Shown here one piece after another: positions 23,270 through 34,204 of a DNA stretch of 64,000 bases; positions within the stretch are counted from its first letter, which is position 1; each line of letters opens with the position of its first letter. Under the pieces are notes generated by a model. That model searched no databases, was not told the origin of the DNA, and saw nothing but the letters and a program-made list of their open reading frames with translations. Both the position numbers and the translations under genes were made by a program. The DNA comes from Carettochelys insculpta (taxonomy: Eukaryota > Chordata > Testudines > Carettochelyidae): NCBI RefSeq assembly GCF_033958435.1, contig NC_134137.1, forward strand, positions 170,389,501 through 170,453,500, written 5' to 3'.

Positions 23270-23980
23270 AGCCGCGTCTACACGTGCACGCTACTTCGAA
23301 GTAGCGGCACTAACTTCGAAATAGCGCCCGTCACGGCTACACGCGTCGGGCGCTATTTCGAAGTTAACTTCGACGTTAGGCGGCGAGACGTTGAAGTCGC
23401 TAACCTCATGAGGGGATCGGAATAGCGCCCTACTTCGACGTTCAACGTCGAAGTAGGGACCGTGTAGCCATTGCGCGTCCCGCAACTTCGAAATAGCGGG
23501 GTCTGCCATGGTGGCCATCAGCTGAGGGGTTGAGAGACGCTCTCTCTCCAGCCCCTGCGGGGCTCTATGGTCACCGTGGGCAGCAGCCCTTAGCCCAGGG
23601 CTTCTGGCTGCTGCTGCTGCAGCTGGGGATCCATACTGCATGCACAGGGTCTCCAACCAGTTGTCGGCTCTGTGGATCTTGTGTTGTTTAGTGCAACTGT
23701 GTCTGGGAGGGGCCCTTTAAGGGAGCAGCTTGCTGTTGAGTCCGCCCTGTGATCCTGTCTGCAGCTGTGCCTGGCACCCTTATTTCGACGTGTGCTACTT
23801 TGGCGTGTAGACGTTCCCTCGCAGCGCCTATTTCGATGTGGTGCTGCGCAACGTCGAAGTTGAACATCGACGTTGCCAGCCCTGGAGGACGTGTAGACGT
23901 TATTCATCGAAATAGCCTATTTCGATGTTGCTACATCGAAATAAGCTACTTCGATGTAGGCTTCACGTGTAGACGTAGCC
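23270..23980 (+). mobile_element. 711-bp PIF/Harbinger-type MITE, copy B
   Basis: Same orientation and identical length as copy A at 8074-8784, with only scattered substitutions by eye. It is flanked by TAG on both sides (23267-23269 and 23981-23983). The terminal repeats AGCCGCGTCTACACGTG and GGCTACGTCTACACGTG contain subterminal TTCGAA palindromes. It retains more CpG sites than copy A, suggesting it is younger or less decayed. Confidence 0.9.
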
Positions 23981-23983
23981 TAG

Positions 23984-24360
23984 ATGCCTTGTTTCCCCTT
24001 TGGCAGTTTTGTGATCGTAACACTTCCTCACCACACAGGGGTGTTCTGAGGGTAAATTAATCATCTGTCAGTGCAACTGCCAAGGTACGTACGCCTTGGG
24101 TTAAGCCATAAATCCCAAAGGAAGAGAGACTCAAACAGGAGGGTTTAACCGAAATAAGGATTTACTTGAAGCCAGATGGTGTCTGCCTTCAGCAGAGTTG
24201 CAAATGAAATATAAGTATTTTGACTGTTCTGAAAATTGTCCTGGGATTGTACTGGGGGGAAAACAAGTGTTTGTTACAGGAACTATGTTAATGCAAACCC
24301 AGAGCCTTTTAATTTGCTCCAACAGGTAGAGGGCAAGTTTTTGGTGTCCCCTGCTATTCG
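23984..24360. other. Intergenic stretch, nothing recognised
   Basis: AT-rich DNA without recognised features. Confidence 0.45.
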
Positions 24361-24369
24361 CACCCTGGT

Positions 24370-24850
24370 AGTCTGCTCGACGGTGCAGTGTGGACTAGGC
24401 TTGCCAGGTGTCCTGTCTTCAACCAGAATGTCAGGTCACAGAGGGACCCTGGCAGCTTTGGTCGGCCCCACCAACCAGCTATTCAAAGTTCACTTGGTGG
24501 TATGGGAGGGCTGGAGCTAAGCCAGGCTGCCTACCTGCCCTGGCTCAGTGCAACCAGCTGCCAGATTCCTGAGGCCCTCAAATGCAGGGAGGCTCTTTGT
24601 GCTTCCCCCATCCCAAGCAGCTCCAGTTGGCCAGAACCTGCAACCAGTGGGAGCTGCAGAGGTGGCCCCTGTGGGTGTGGGTACAGCACACAGAGGCTCT
24701 TGGGCCACAGGGACCCAGCAGCTGCTTTCTGGGAGCTGCTCTAAGTACCACCAGAACCATGTTCTTCCTACACCCCAACCCCTGCTGCAGCCCAGAGCCC
24801 CTTCCCTCCCCGCCCCGCTGCACCCAGACTCTCTCTTAGGCCCACACACA
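24370..24850 (+). repeat. GC-rich turtle-type interspersed repeat, class unknown
   Basis: The segment with TTGCCAGGTGTCCTGTC, AGAGGGACCCTGGCAGCTTT and GCTAAGCCAGGCTGCCTACC resembles a repeat I recall as frequent in turtle genomes. A C-rich tail follows. I cannot assign it to a class. Confidence 0.45.
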
Positions 24851-25204
24851 CCACAGCCTGCTGCCTCCTACACCCCAAACTCCTCATCCCCAGCTACATG
24901 CCTGAGTCCTTACCCCCATGAGAGCCCTCACACCCCTCCTACATACTAATCTCCTGCCCCAACCCAGTGTAGGTGAACGACTGTGGGGAAGAGCGAGCAA
25001 TGGAGGGAGGGAGATGGAGTGAGTCGCAAGGGGGCATTTGCGATGGGGAGGGACAGGGACGGGGCCTCAGGGAAGGAAAGGAGCTGTGGTGTTTGGTTTT
25101 GTGCATTTAGAAAATTAGCAACTGTGGTACACAGCCCTACGCTCCCCTTGCCAACCAGCAACCCGTCAAAGCTCAGAAGGGGTGGTATGCAATTAGAAGC
25201 TAAG

Positions 25205-25440
25205 GTGTAAGGCTGGATATTAGGAAAAACTATTTCACCAAGAGGGTGGTGAAGCATTGGAATGCGTTGCCTAGCAAGGTGGTGGATTCTCCATCCCCCG
25301 AGGTTTTTGAATCCCAGATTGACAAGGTCCTGGCTGGCATGACTTAGTGGGGTTGATCCTGCTTGAAGCAGTGGGCTGGACGAGATGACCTCCTGAGGTC
25401 CTTTCCAGCCCTGTGAATCTGTGATTCTATGGAATAAAGG
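25205..25440 (+). mobile_element. CR1 LINE 3' end
   Basis: A good CR1 tail: GGCTGGATATTAGGAAAAAC, then GTGGTGAAGCATTGGAATGC, then GACGAGATGACCTCCTGAGG, ending in GTGATTCTATGG. It is truncated at the 5' side and encodes only the last residues of the reverse-transcriptase protein. Confidence 0.9.
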
Positions 25441-26066
25441 CATAAAACAAAAAGAAGCTTTCAGCTTTTTGATGCCACCTATTGCTTCGTCCATTCCATA
25501 TAACATCACATTAACTGGCAATCATAAGAGTAATGTTTTCTAAAAAAGGTCACCTGTGACGGTTAATTATAGCAAACTGATCAGATAATTCAATTCAGGT
25601 AAGATAATTATATGGCATTAATATAGCCCCACAAGGGCAGTCTTAAATGTGTCCGTCCATCTCACATTCTTGGATAGTCTTTATCAGCAGGTTCTGGAGT
25701 ATCTGCAATTTTGCTGTGCCACCTCCTACTGACCAAGATGGCAGTATTTAATTTTTTTTTTTACAGTTGCCATGGAAAAATCTTCTAACACCAAAAGGCA
25801 TTAGTGAGTTTTACTAATACCTTAATGCAGATCATTCAAAAATGTTATAATGCTTAGTTAAAATTTCCCATCATACTGAACAAATGTGGTAAGTGTGTCT
25901 GTGTCAGACAGAACCTGGGGGCAGGGTGGGTGGGGGGCTCTCCCTTCATCATTCTCGGAAGCCGGACTTCTATGAATCCTCCTTTTCAGTTCCATCTTTG
26001 CCTTCTGTGCGACCTGAGCTGTCTGCACACCATCCCAGGTTTGCTGGAAGAGCTTTCTCTCAACTG
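25441..26066 (-). other. DIPK2B 3' UTR / 3' flank
   Basis: Stretch immediately downstream of the DIPK2B stop codon. It is AT-rich and has no coding potential or recognised repeat. Part of it must be the 3' UTR; the length is unknown. Confidence 0.5.
25747..25752 (-). promoter_or_regulatory. DIPK2B: Candidate polyadenylation signal (ATTAAA) for DIPK2B
   Basis: ATTAAA on the minus strand, about 315 bases beyond the DIPK2B stop codon. It is the only good AATAAA-like variant I noticed in the first 400 bases of the 3' flank. The true 3' UTR could be longer. Confidence 0.25.
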
Positions 26067-26407
26067 TTAATATTTGTCACTATATTTGCAGTCAGGGTAG
26101 CGGTAAGCAAAATGGGAACTGCAAGACCGCAAAGGTTTCAGGAGTTCCACCAACTTTTCAGCAGCATCACTGATTTCCCAATCCACTCTGACGTTGTCTG
26201 CACAGAGCTGTAGGAGTGTGTCTATTTTCTCCTGAGCAGGTTGGGGGAATTTCTCCTTCAGGAGCTTAGGCAGAAGCTCTTGACACACCATGATGAGACT
26301 CTGCTTCTCTCTGACTGAATTACAGGAGGGGAATGCAGACTGGCAGTCCGAAACCAAACAGCTAAATATATCTTTATGCTCCTGTTGGCCATCAGTCATC
26401 TGGAGAT
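26067..26407 (-). CDS. DIPK2B: DIPK2B coding exon 5 (C-terminus and stop)
   Basis: Last coding exon, residues 319-431 followed by TAA at 26067-26069. The best acceptor in the required phase is TTGACTTTATTAG (AG at 26408-26409), after which AT completes codon 319 as Asp. A nearby CTCCAG is in the wrong phase for the exon 4 donor. The segment HKDIFSCLVSDCQ and the C-terminal FAYRYPDCKYSDKY match the characteristic DIPK2B tail, with paired Cys residues likely in disulphides. The first dozen residues (to GQQEH) are the least certain because the acceptor was chosen by phase. The conserved C-terminal residues run to the stop with no disruption, so the gene looks intact. Confidence 0.91.
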
Positions 26408-27076
26408 CTAATAAAGTCAATAAAAACAATTTGTTGAGAAAATTGCAAATCTTTTATAATCATACATGTTTGTAGATTTGGTAAGAAAATGTCATTTAAA
26501 ATCGTGTACACCTATGGTAATGAGAACTTGGGTTAATTTTGCAGCTTGTATCCCAAATCACTTTGCAAGTTGTATGCATGCCCTTCTGAAATGCATAAGT
26601 GTATCTGAAAGGTTGAGATGAAAAGCATTCAGTGCTACCCTGCAATGTTTTATAGACAGGAGGAGAAGAATAATGCATTTGATTAACATAGCAGAGAAAC
26701 TCGAGTACAACGTTAATACAGAGCTGAAATGTGAACTTCCTATAGAAACCGCCACAAGTAAAGGCCTTGGTTTTCCATCTCCTCCAAAACCAGTAAGATT
26801 TAACAGGAGGTTACCTGGTTGGAGCTGAACCAATAATGCTAAAATAAATGGAACTGACTGTGTCACAGGGCTGGCAACAGACTTGCCTGGTCCCTGAGCA
26901 AGCTGGATGAGGTGGAGCTAGGGTCCAGTCTTACCCAGCCAGCCCTCAGTGCTGCCTGGGGCTCTGGGTGCTGCTGCTTCTGGGGGCTCCAGGCTCTTGA
27001 TAATCACTGGACTGCAGGACACCTGCCCCCTTTGCACACATGCCCAACTCTGTCGTCAGCCCTGATATTTCACTAA

Positions 27077-27885
27077 GGGTGGGTCTACACAGCAAAATTA
27101 TTTTTGAAATAGCATCTGTTCTTTAAAAAATAACTTTGACAGTGTCTGCACAATGCAACCACTATTTTGAAATAATTTTGAAATAGCGGCTGGCTTCTTT
27201 CGAAATAGATAATCCTCACTGCATGAGGAATAGTGCCTATTTTGAAATAGGGGCTGTTAAGACAGGGCCTACATCTACATGGGTTGCTGCTGCCATCAGG
27301 GTCATGCAAACTGAGGGCCCTCGACAATGCAAATGGCCATTTATTTGCATAGTCATAAGAGATCACTATCCTGGCAGAGGCTTCTGTCACAAAACAAGCC
27401 ATGTAGACAGGGTTCTGTGGACCAACCCCTCCCTTGTTGACAGCCCCTTATTCCTTGTTTTTTTTAGGGGTAAGGGGTTGTCAAGAAGGCAGATGTTGGT
27501 CGACAGAATCCCATCTACGTGGCTTCTTTTGTGACAACAGAAGCCTCTGCCTGGACAGTGATCTCGCGTGACTATGCAAATGAGGCATGTAACTTTGCAA
27601 ATGAGCGGCCATTTGCATTGTCACACGCCCTCATTTGCATGACCCTGCTGGCAGCGGCACTCCCCATGTAGAGGTTGCCAGTGAATAGAGCCCATTTTGA
27701 TATAAGCCTTAGTGCATTCAAGGGCTCTATTTTGAAATAGGCTCTATTGTGTCTGGGTGCTCTATTTTGAAATAGCTATTTCGAATCCATTTTGCATGTA
27801 ACAACATTATTTCAAAGTTAGCTATTCCAGAATAACTCTTCCAGAATAGCTTATTTCAAAATAGTGCAGCTGTGTAGACGTCCCC
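27077..27885. mobile_element. Harbinger-type MITE interrupted by a second MITE
   Basis: The ends GGGTGGGTCTACACAGC and, inverted, GGGGACGTCTACACAGC are terminal repeats. The flanking triplets TAA and TGG are no longer identical. The interior is rich in TTTTGAAATAG, as in 14476-14731. A separate inverted-repeat element fills 27266-27678. It lies in DIPK2B intron 4. Confidence 0.65.
27266..27678. mobile_element. Inverted-repeat MITE nested in another MITE
   Basis: The left arm (TCTACATGGG, then GCTGCTGCCATCAGGGTCAT) and the right arm are reverse complements, with ATTTGCATGACCCTGCTGGC at 27621-27653. A subsidiary repeat ATTTGCAT recurs in both arms, and a TCGACAGAA motif as in H1 occurs near 27501. 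This suggests it is a derivative of the H1 lineage. Confidence 0.65.
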
Positions 27886-28589
27886 TGGAAGATTTTCACA
27901 AAATCTGTAGACACTTGTGAATACTTGAGAATTATTCAGATGCCTGCACAAGATAAAAGAATTTGTTAGGAAAAAAAGAAAAACGTGAAATATTCTGGCT
28001 CAGGTTTCGAGGGTGTATTACTGAGCAGTTTGGAGTAAAGCAGAGCTTGAACTCAGGCCACATTGAGAAAAGGGGGGTTTCCTTTGTTAATAATTCTAAA
28101 GCAAATGCGATAAGATAGCCTGAGAGGATCTAAAGGATTTGGCCATATATTTAACACTGAAGTAGGCCTGTAAAGTTTCTGTCTGCAAATTAATTTTGTG
28201 ACCCCCGGTTTTAAAGAAAAGTGATTTAGGAAACTGTTAAATCTTCGCACTCAAATATTGCCATGGTGGCTACCATTACTAGTCACAGATATTACCAGTG
28301 TAGTTCTACAAAGACTATTCCAATGCTGTTTAACCATAGTGTTAGTCACAGTCCCCTTTACAGTACCAGTGAAAGTTATGTAACGTTCTGAATACAGCCC
28401 TAAGCACTGCAGGAGCTGGTTATGTTTTTACTGGCAGTAAATGTCTCCTCTTGAACTTTTAATTATCCAATTTACTGAGCAATGTTTGATGTTTTAAATA
28501 AAATTAGCATAGCAGGAGAAGGATTTTTTTTCCCTTGCCTTGCTAAATCCTCTCTTGACAGATGCTTATTCAAAGACCATACTGAGTAC

Positions 28590-28878
28590 CTTCCTGTTTG
28601 TCAATGATGCCCAGGGTGCTGGCATCCCGGATGAACAGATGCCCATTGTTAAAAACGCCAAATGTGCCAGCATCAACATGGACAAAATAAAAGAAATAGT
28701 TCAAGTCATTGTTCCTCATGGAATTGACGACAGAGAGGAGCTGCAGAGCCAGATCGGCCGCCACCTCAGGAGGAGAGCTGTAGAACTCCTTTAAAGGCCT
28801 CGTGCTGGCAGTGACGATCAGCCGGCCACATGACCCCAAATACTTTGGAAACGGCCATCCTTCTGCTTCTGGGAAAAT
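28590..28878 (-). CDS. DIPK2B: DIPK2B coding exon 4 (C-lobe, metal-binding Asp region)
   Basis: Fourth coding exon, 96 codons plus one base, residues 223-318 plus the first base of codon 319. The acceptor TTGTCTCACAG has AG at 28879-28880, and the donor is GAAG|GTACTC with GT at 28588-28589. It opens IFPEAEGWPFPKYLGSCGR, a hallmark of DIPK2 proteins. Further on, YFFYFVHVDAGTFGVF and LFIRDAS (Asp291 and Asp307) fall where kinases have the catalytic loop and the DFG-like metal-binding Asp. Equating these residues with the DFG motif is inference from family descriptions. The reading frame is clean. The open frame on the opposite strand here is an antisense shadow. Confidence 0.93.
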
Positions 28879-29117
28879 CTGTGAGACAAGAAGGCAAATA
28901 ATGGATGTAGTCACCAAAAATACTGAGAGGCGTATATGCAGACTTGCACATACAGCGCCTGCATGAATAGATTTTCAGTAAAGTAAGCGTGCGTGTGTGC
29001 GTCTGTGTGAGAGACAGAGAGATTTTGTACGGTTTCAGGTGGGTGGTGTGGTGTGACAGAAACCAGCTCACGGAAAGCGAAAGTAGTTTTGGGTGTTGCA
29101 TGGTCTGTTGCCAGTAT

Positions 29118-29434
29118 AGGTTGAATTTTTCTAGGTCAGCACACTCTGGTCTGGCAACATCCTTAGTCCGGTGTGATTTCAGTTAGCCATTCATCATGGG
29201 TGGGGCCAAGTTTTCCACAGCCCATAAAGTTTGTTTACAGCCACCAGCCTGGGCTCTCAGCATTCTGTACTGTTATTTAGCTGTAATTTACCCCTAAATG
29301 TCTTCTAAGAGCTCAGTAAGCAGTGGAAGTGTTGGTAATGCTGCTGACAATGCTGGCCTCCTGTGGTCCGGCAAACACTCTTGTTGGGCACTGGTCAGGT
29401 CCCAAGGGTGCTGGATTAACAGGGTTCCAACCTG
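29118..29434 (-). repeat. hAT-like interspersed repeat, copy 2
   Basis: The terminal repeats read GGTTGAATTTTTCTAGGTC and, inverted, GGTTGGAACCCTGTTAATCC. The core matches 1-200 in the same orientation, and 59687-60010 and 61495-61807 in the opposite one. It lies in DIPK2B intron 3. Confidence 0.7.
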
Positions 29435-30228
29435 TACTACGTTAGCTGACTGTGCTGTGGGGAATTAAGGAATTCTTGGATGTTTTAAAAAACAATGCTC
29501 TAAATGCATGATTTTTTATCAGGAATCTAGTGATTGTGGGGCTTTTCTTAGCCTCCAACTGGTAGAATTGTGTTGCTCCTAAAAGTTGACTGAATTACAG
29601 AAGACAAATAAGAATAACCCTACATTTATTATTTTTTGAAATATCATAATTTGAAGACAATGTAGTGATTTTGGGGGGATTCTAATTCCTAATTTTTTGA
29701 ACATTTGGTTTCATCTTTTTCATTTTGTCATCTTTTGTTACAATTGGTATTACTTCTTAAACCTCAGCTCCTGGCGTCATGACAATAGGTGAGTGCTTTG
29801 GCTGTCACTTTTTACAAATAGTTGCTAGCATTCAAAGTTTAATATAAGAGAATGAAAATATTACTCCAGTGCAATTTAAAGGACTAAGCACTGAGAATCA
29901 AATAATCAGAACCAAAAATATATTCTTTTTTTATTTGTGACTTTTGGGTCCTGACTCATGATGTTTGAATATGTGGAGTTCATGTGGCAAGACCAGATAT
30001 GTTTGATGCTGCAAAATATACTCTGCGCTTAGCAATTGCAGCGCTACTTGATAAACAGTGGAAGCATGCAGTATAATTGTCATTCACCTGAGCCCATCTT
30101 ACTTGACCTCTGCCTGCTAATCCATCTTCTACTCCCCAGATGACTTCCACCATTCCAAATCCCTGAGCTGCTTCAAACAGCTGTTCTTCTCTTAAATCAA
30201 TCTGCTGCAATCTGTTTTTCTTCCGCTA

Positions 30229-30615
30229 GGCCACATCTACACTAGCCAGTTCTTTTGGAGAATCAGGCTCTTTTTCAAAAGAGCACACGGTGTGTCCACA
30301 CACAAAATGTGCTCTTTCGGTACGAAATCCCACTCCCGGATTAGGAAGAACGCCTCCTTTTGAAAGCTTCTTCCAGAAAAAAGCATGTGTAGATGCTCCT
30401 TGCCCCCCACTCCCCTTTTTTGTTTTCAAAAGAGCAGTTCTCATGAGGCTGGATTTTTTGATCCCTGGCCCATTCTTTCAAAAAAAGTGGGGGCTGTGTG
30501 GCCACTTTCTATCAAAAGAGAGGCTCAACCTCCTTTCTCGTGTGGACACACTCTTTCTAAAGAAGATATTCCGGAAGATCATCTTTTGAAAGATTGCTGT
30601 AGCGTACACGTGGCC
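30229..30615. mobile_element. MITE with TTTTCAAAAGAGC subterminal repeats (387 bp)
   Basis: The ends GGCCACATCTACACTAGCC and, inverted, GGCCACGTGTACGCTAC pair. They are flanked by CTA and CTG, a decayed 3-bp duplication. The interior repeats CTTTTTCAAAAGAGC-like blocks in both orientations. It is probably PIF/Harbinger-related. Confidence 0.65.
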
Positions 30616-31542
30616 CTGGTGTGGAGTTACTCTCCTAAAATGACTTGGAACTGAGGGCCTGGGATGGGTTGGGACCAGCTGTGGTTTTCTGTCATGCATG
30701 TAAAGCCTGAAATCTCATAACCCAGATGTTTTATATTATTAGGAAAGGGGAACTTGGGGTTCTGTGGAAAGACTGAAACACTGATATGCTTTAAAGTCAT
30801 GAAATTGTGAGGTATAGGATAGCTATTTTAGGTTATTTTTGTTGGCTCCTGCTGTGCCCAATGCAGTTTAAGCCATAGCCATTCAGGTGAGGTGGGAGCA
30901 GAAGGGCAGAAATAATTTATTCTTTTCAAAAAATACCGTAAATGCTTTATAAAGTATATCCCAGTGACATTACATGGCTGCATGATACAGCATAAAGATG
31001 CTTTCTGCATTCAAGAGGTCAGACTCATGGCTTGCAAGCAATGCAGTTATCCTACCAGATCACATCTAGAGGGAATCTTTCTTAACCTCCCAAATTTTAG
31101 TTGGTTTCTTTGGAAAAGTAATAATCCTGCTTTTGGGCTCCCCAGTGGTTCAGAAACAGGCACGGCGGAGATAGAACTTTTACTTTCGATTAAATGTATG
31201 TTCTGGTACGTCCAGTTCTGTTGTGGTCCTGAGCGTTATTGGCAGCTGTCATTCCCCTTTTCTAGGAAGATATTTACGCAATTAACTCTTTCCAGAAAGA
31301 ATTATTTTTTCTTTTGTAAAATGATTTTTAGCCCCTTAGTTTTGGAGTGGACTAACAAATGTTGTCAAGGTAAAATTTCCCTTAAACACTTACATACATG
31401 AACATAATGACCTGGCAGGCTGAAGTACCCAGATCACTATGCTGACATAAGCAAAGGTTGCTGAGAACGGCAAGAAGATGATCTGAACATATGCCACCGG
31501 CAGAGTGAGGGATAAGGCAAGTGACTTTGCTAGTGACCAGGA

Positions 31543-31682
31543 GCCAGATTTTCCAAAGAACTTGGCACCCACACAACAGCTCCCAGGTAGTGAAAGAGTT
31601 TCAGAAGTGTCCGGTATCCAGCACAGCTCACTGAGAGCAATAGGAGCAGATGGCTACAGAGCATATTTGAAAATCTGGTCCT
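31543..31682. repeat. Short amniote inverted repeat
   Basis: GCCAGATTTTCCAAAGAACT at one end and ATTTGAAAATCTGGTCCTG at the other are complementary. Between them is text of the CAGCTCCCA...CAGCTCACTGAG type, typical of a widespread old amniote repeat. Confidence 0.45.
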
Positions 31683-31939
31683 GGAGATAAGCCTCAAACC
31701 TGCAGTCTACCCAGATTCTAGAGGTCACTTCTGTGCATGAGTAAGGGGATGGGACAAAGCTGAAAAGGTGTATGGATCTGAGACAGCTGGCAGAGGAAGG
31801 GGAGTCAAACAATAGCCCATCCCTGAGGGTGCAATATAGGGATTATTATGAGCTGGCCAAGAGGAGGAGGAGAGAAATGGACAGTGGTGTGGAGAGGAAT
31901 CAGAGGTTCCCACAGAAATGGCTCTTAGGAAGAGGAAAT

Positions 31940-32345
31940 CGTAGACTCCGAGGGAGATTGAGTCCAGTCCCCTGCCTAAAGCAGGATCAACCCCAACTGA
32001 ATCATCCCAGCCAGGATTTTGTCAAGCAGGGGCTTAAAAACCTCTAGGCATGGAGACTCCAACAGCTGTCTCAGTAACGTATTCCAGTGCTTCACCACCC
32101 TCCTGGTGAAATAGTTTTCCCTACTATCCAACTTACACCTTCTCCCCTGTAACCTGAGACCATTGCTCCTTGTTCTGCCATCTGTCCCCACTGAGAAGAG
32201 CCTCTCTCCATCCTCTCTAGAGCTCCCCTTCAGCAAGTTGAAGTTGCTATCAAATTGCCCCCACTCTTCCCTACTGCAAACTAAATATGTCCAAATCCCT
32301 GAGCCTCTCCTCGTAGGTCATGTGTTAATCCAATCATCCCAGCAC
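31940..32345 (-). mobile_element. CR1 LINE 3' fragment
   Basis: Inverted CR1 tail: GCAGGATCAACCCCAACTGA, then CCAGTGCTTCACCACCCTCC and CCTGTAACCTGAGACCATTG. The minus-strand frame reads the conserved CR1 C-terminus ([17 protein letters not shown]). The terminal ATTCTATGAT unit has decayed. It lies in DIPK2B intron 3. Confidence 0.85.
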
Positions 32346-32836
32346 TGAATTTTGGTTTAGTCCTAGTTTGTCTGATGCACATAAAAATGAATGGCAGTGC
32401 AGCATTAAGCCTGAGGAACTACATGGCCCAAACCCTCAGTCACAACTTTGACCCCTTCTGCTGATTGGTCAGTCCTGCTCTCTCTATGTAGACACCACAC
32501 TTTTGGCAATTTAGTGCAATATAGTAACACCACAAGTGGAACATGGCCCACTGGAACGTTGTTCTTGCCCTGCATTCCAATCCACGTGGGTTCTGAGGTG
32601 CTGAGCCCCTGCAGCTCTCTCTGCCTTTCACAGAAGCTGCAAGTTGCCCCCCGCACTGATACAAGTAACATTGAAGCCTCAGTGAGGTCAAGGAAGAGGA
32701 ACTCTCCATACAGCTTAGCATGATGGTGAAAAAACCTGCTGGGTGTCCTGAGCATCTAGAGACCACCATACTCACTCTCCACAGAAGGGCTTGAACTAGG
32801 TTTTGAGCTATGCTCCCCTCGGGAGAGGTGCTGTAC

Positions 32837-33010
32837 CTGTAACAGGATGGGATGTGTGTTCACTGAAAGGGTGTAGAGGAGGCGTAGTTTGTCCCGGTCT
32901 GTGAGGTGATCCATGTAGACACTGCCAGCATCTGGCACCTCTGCGTAGCGGCGTACTATTCTGTCTAATAGCCGCTGTGAGGGACAGCGCAGCATTGGCG
33001 TACGTAGCCC
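32837..33010 (-). CDS. DIPK2B: DIPK2B coding exon 3
   Basis: Third coding exon, 174 bases, phase 0 at both ends, residues 165-222. The acceptor TTTCCTGCCAG (AG at 33011-33012) precedes GGG, and the exon opens with GLRTPMLRCPSQRLLDR, a signature of the DIPK2 family. The donor is CAG|GTACAG with GT at 32835-32836. The segment RRYAEVPDAGSVYMDHLTD and the hydrophobic helix after it correspond to the middle of the divergent kinase fold, between the N- and C-lobes. No internal stop or indel is present. Because the length is a multiple of three, skipping this exon alone would keep the frame. Confidence 0.93.
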
Positions 33011-34204
33011 CTGGCAGGAAAGAACAAAGACACTTGGTAGCTGGAAGAGCTGGTCTACACACTATATGAGAACCCTGCCAGCAGGTCTGTACATGTCCCC
33101 CTCACAGCTACCTTTAGAAAACATTCCTCTGAATTACTTTGCAGCTTAAAGCCCTTTAGAGAGATGCTGCAGTTGTATCTTCTTTAAACATGGAACTACC
33201 TTGGCTCCAGTCTCCTGTTTCAGACTTCACGTAAAATATACATTCAGGCAGGTATCTCCACATGGCACACTGTTTCTGAAACATCCACTCTGGAGGGCTC
33301 ATGCCTATCTGCCTCTGTATCTGTATACCGAACCAATTCTTTTTTTCTATAGCTTGTGCCCCCCTCCGCAGCTCTCTAGCTGCGGCTCATCCACTTGTGT
33401 TCTCCATCTTTTTGGAGCCCTCTCTCCCCAGTGAGTCACTTCTTTTTTTCAAAGAGCATCTTCCAAGCACAGCCTAGTCACCTTAGCCTATGAATGATCT
33501 TTTTCTGTGACGCTGTTCACTAGGGAGGCTAACTAAAATTTTAAAACTCCTATATACATATTATATGTCGGTGCCTGTATAGGATGAATTCTGTCTTTGG
33601 TAAGTTTTATGGTAAATAATTTACATACAGATTTAATGTTTTGCCTATACCTTTCCTGCAGATACCGGCAAGCAAATGATTCTCAGGTTTATGGATTCAT
33701 CAGATGGTATGTTGTATTGTCTGTATTTGAATATCTTAATTTTAAAAGCACATAAAACATCTGCAGCTGGTACAAATGGCTGCTTATTACATTGATGTAC
33801 TTTGTAGCAGCTTATTTTTTAATTTAAGTGCATTTTACTTTATCAGTTATAGAAAAATGACGTGGAGAATTAACTCTATGAGAGCGTTTAAATGGTACAT
33901 CCTCTTACATTTCTCTCTTCTAAAGCAGCATTAGCAAGAAGATATTTTTGTCCAACATAAAACCCTGCAGAAAAAGGCAATTCTGTCTTACAGTTCACTT
34001 AAACATGTTATTGCTGATTTTGTGTCACTTTTCTTTTGGAAGGGGAGTGAGAAAAAAAAAATAAGTCAAGCAGAATTGTGTTAAATGGTTGATAAATGGT
34101 GCCAAAATTCTCTTGCAGCTGTGAGTGTATGCAAATATTTGCAGCCAAAGTCAGAAAGCCCTGCTGCCTATAGGAGTTTGGAATGCAAATGTTGAGATGT
34201 AATT

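Larger units (their letters stand above)
26408..28589 (-). other. DIPK2B: DIPK2B intron 4 (about 2.2 kb)
   Basis: GT/AG intron between exons 4 and 5. It is dominated by a MITE-within-MITE structure at 27077-27885. A GC-rich stretch at 26855-27060 looks like a decayed repeat of unknown class. 26410-26850 and 27890-28580 are AT-rich and unremarkable. Confidence 0.87.
28879..32836 (-). other. DIPK2B: DIPK2B intron 3 (about 4.0 kb)
   Basis: GT/AG intron between exons 3 and 4. It carries a hAT-like repeat (29118-29434), a Harbinger-type MITE (30229-30615), a short amniote repeat (31543-31682) and a CR1 tail (31940-32345). The stretches 29440-30225, 30620-31540 and 32350-32830 show nothing I recognise. 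Confidence 0.88.

Noticed and set aside
28540..28794. Plus-strand open frame across DIPK2B exon 4
   Set aside because: It is antisense to the conserved exon, and its translation has no recognisable domain.
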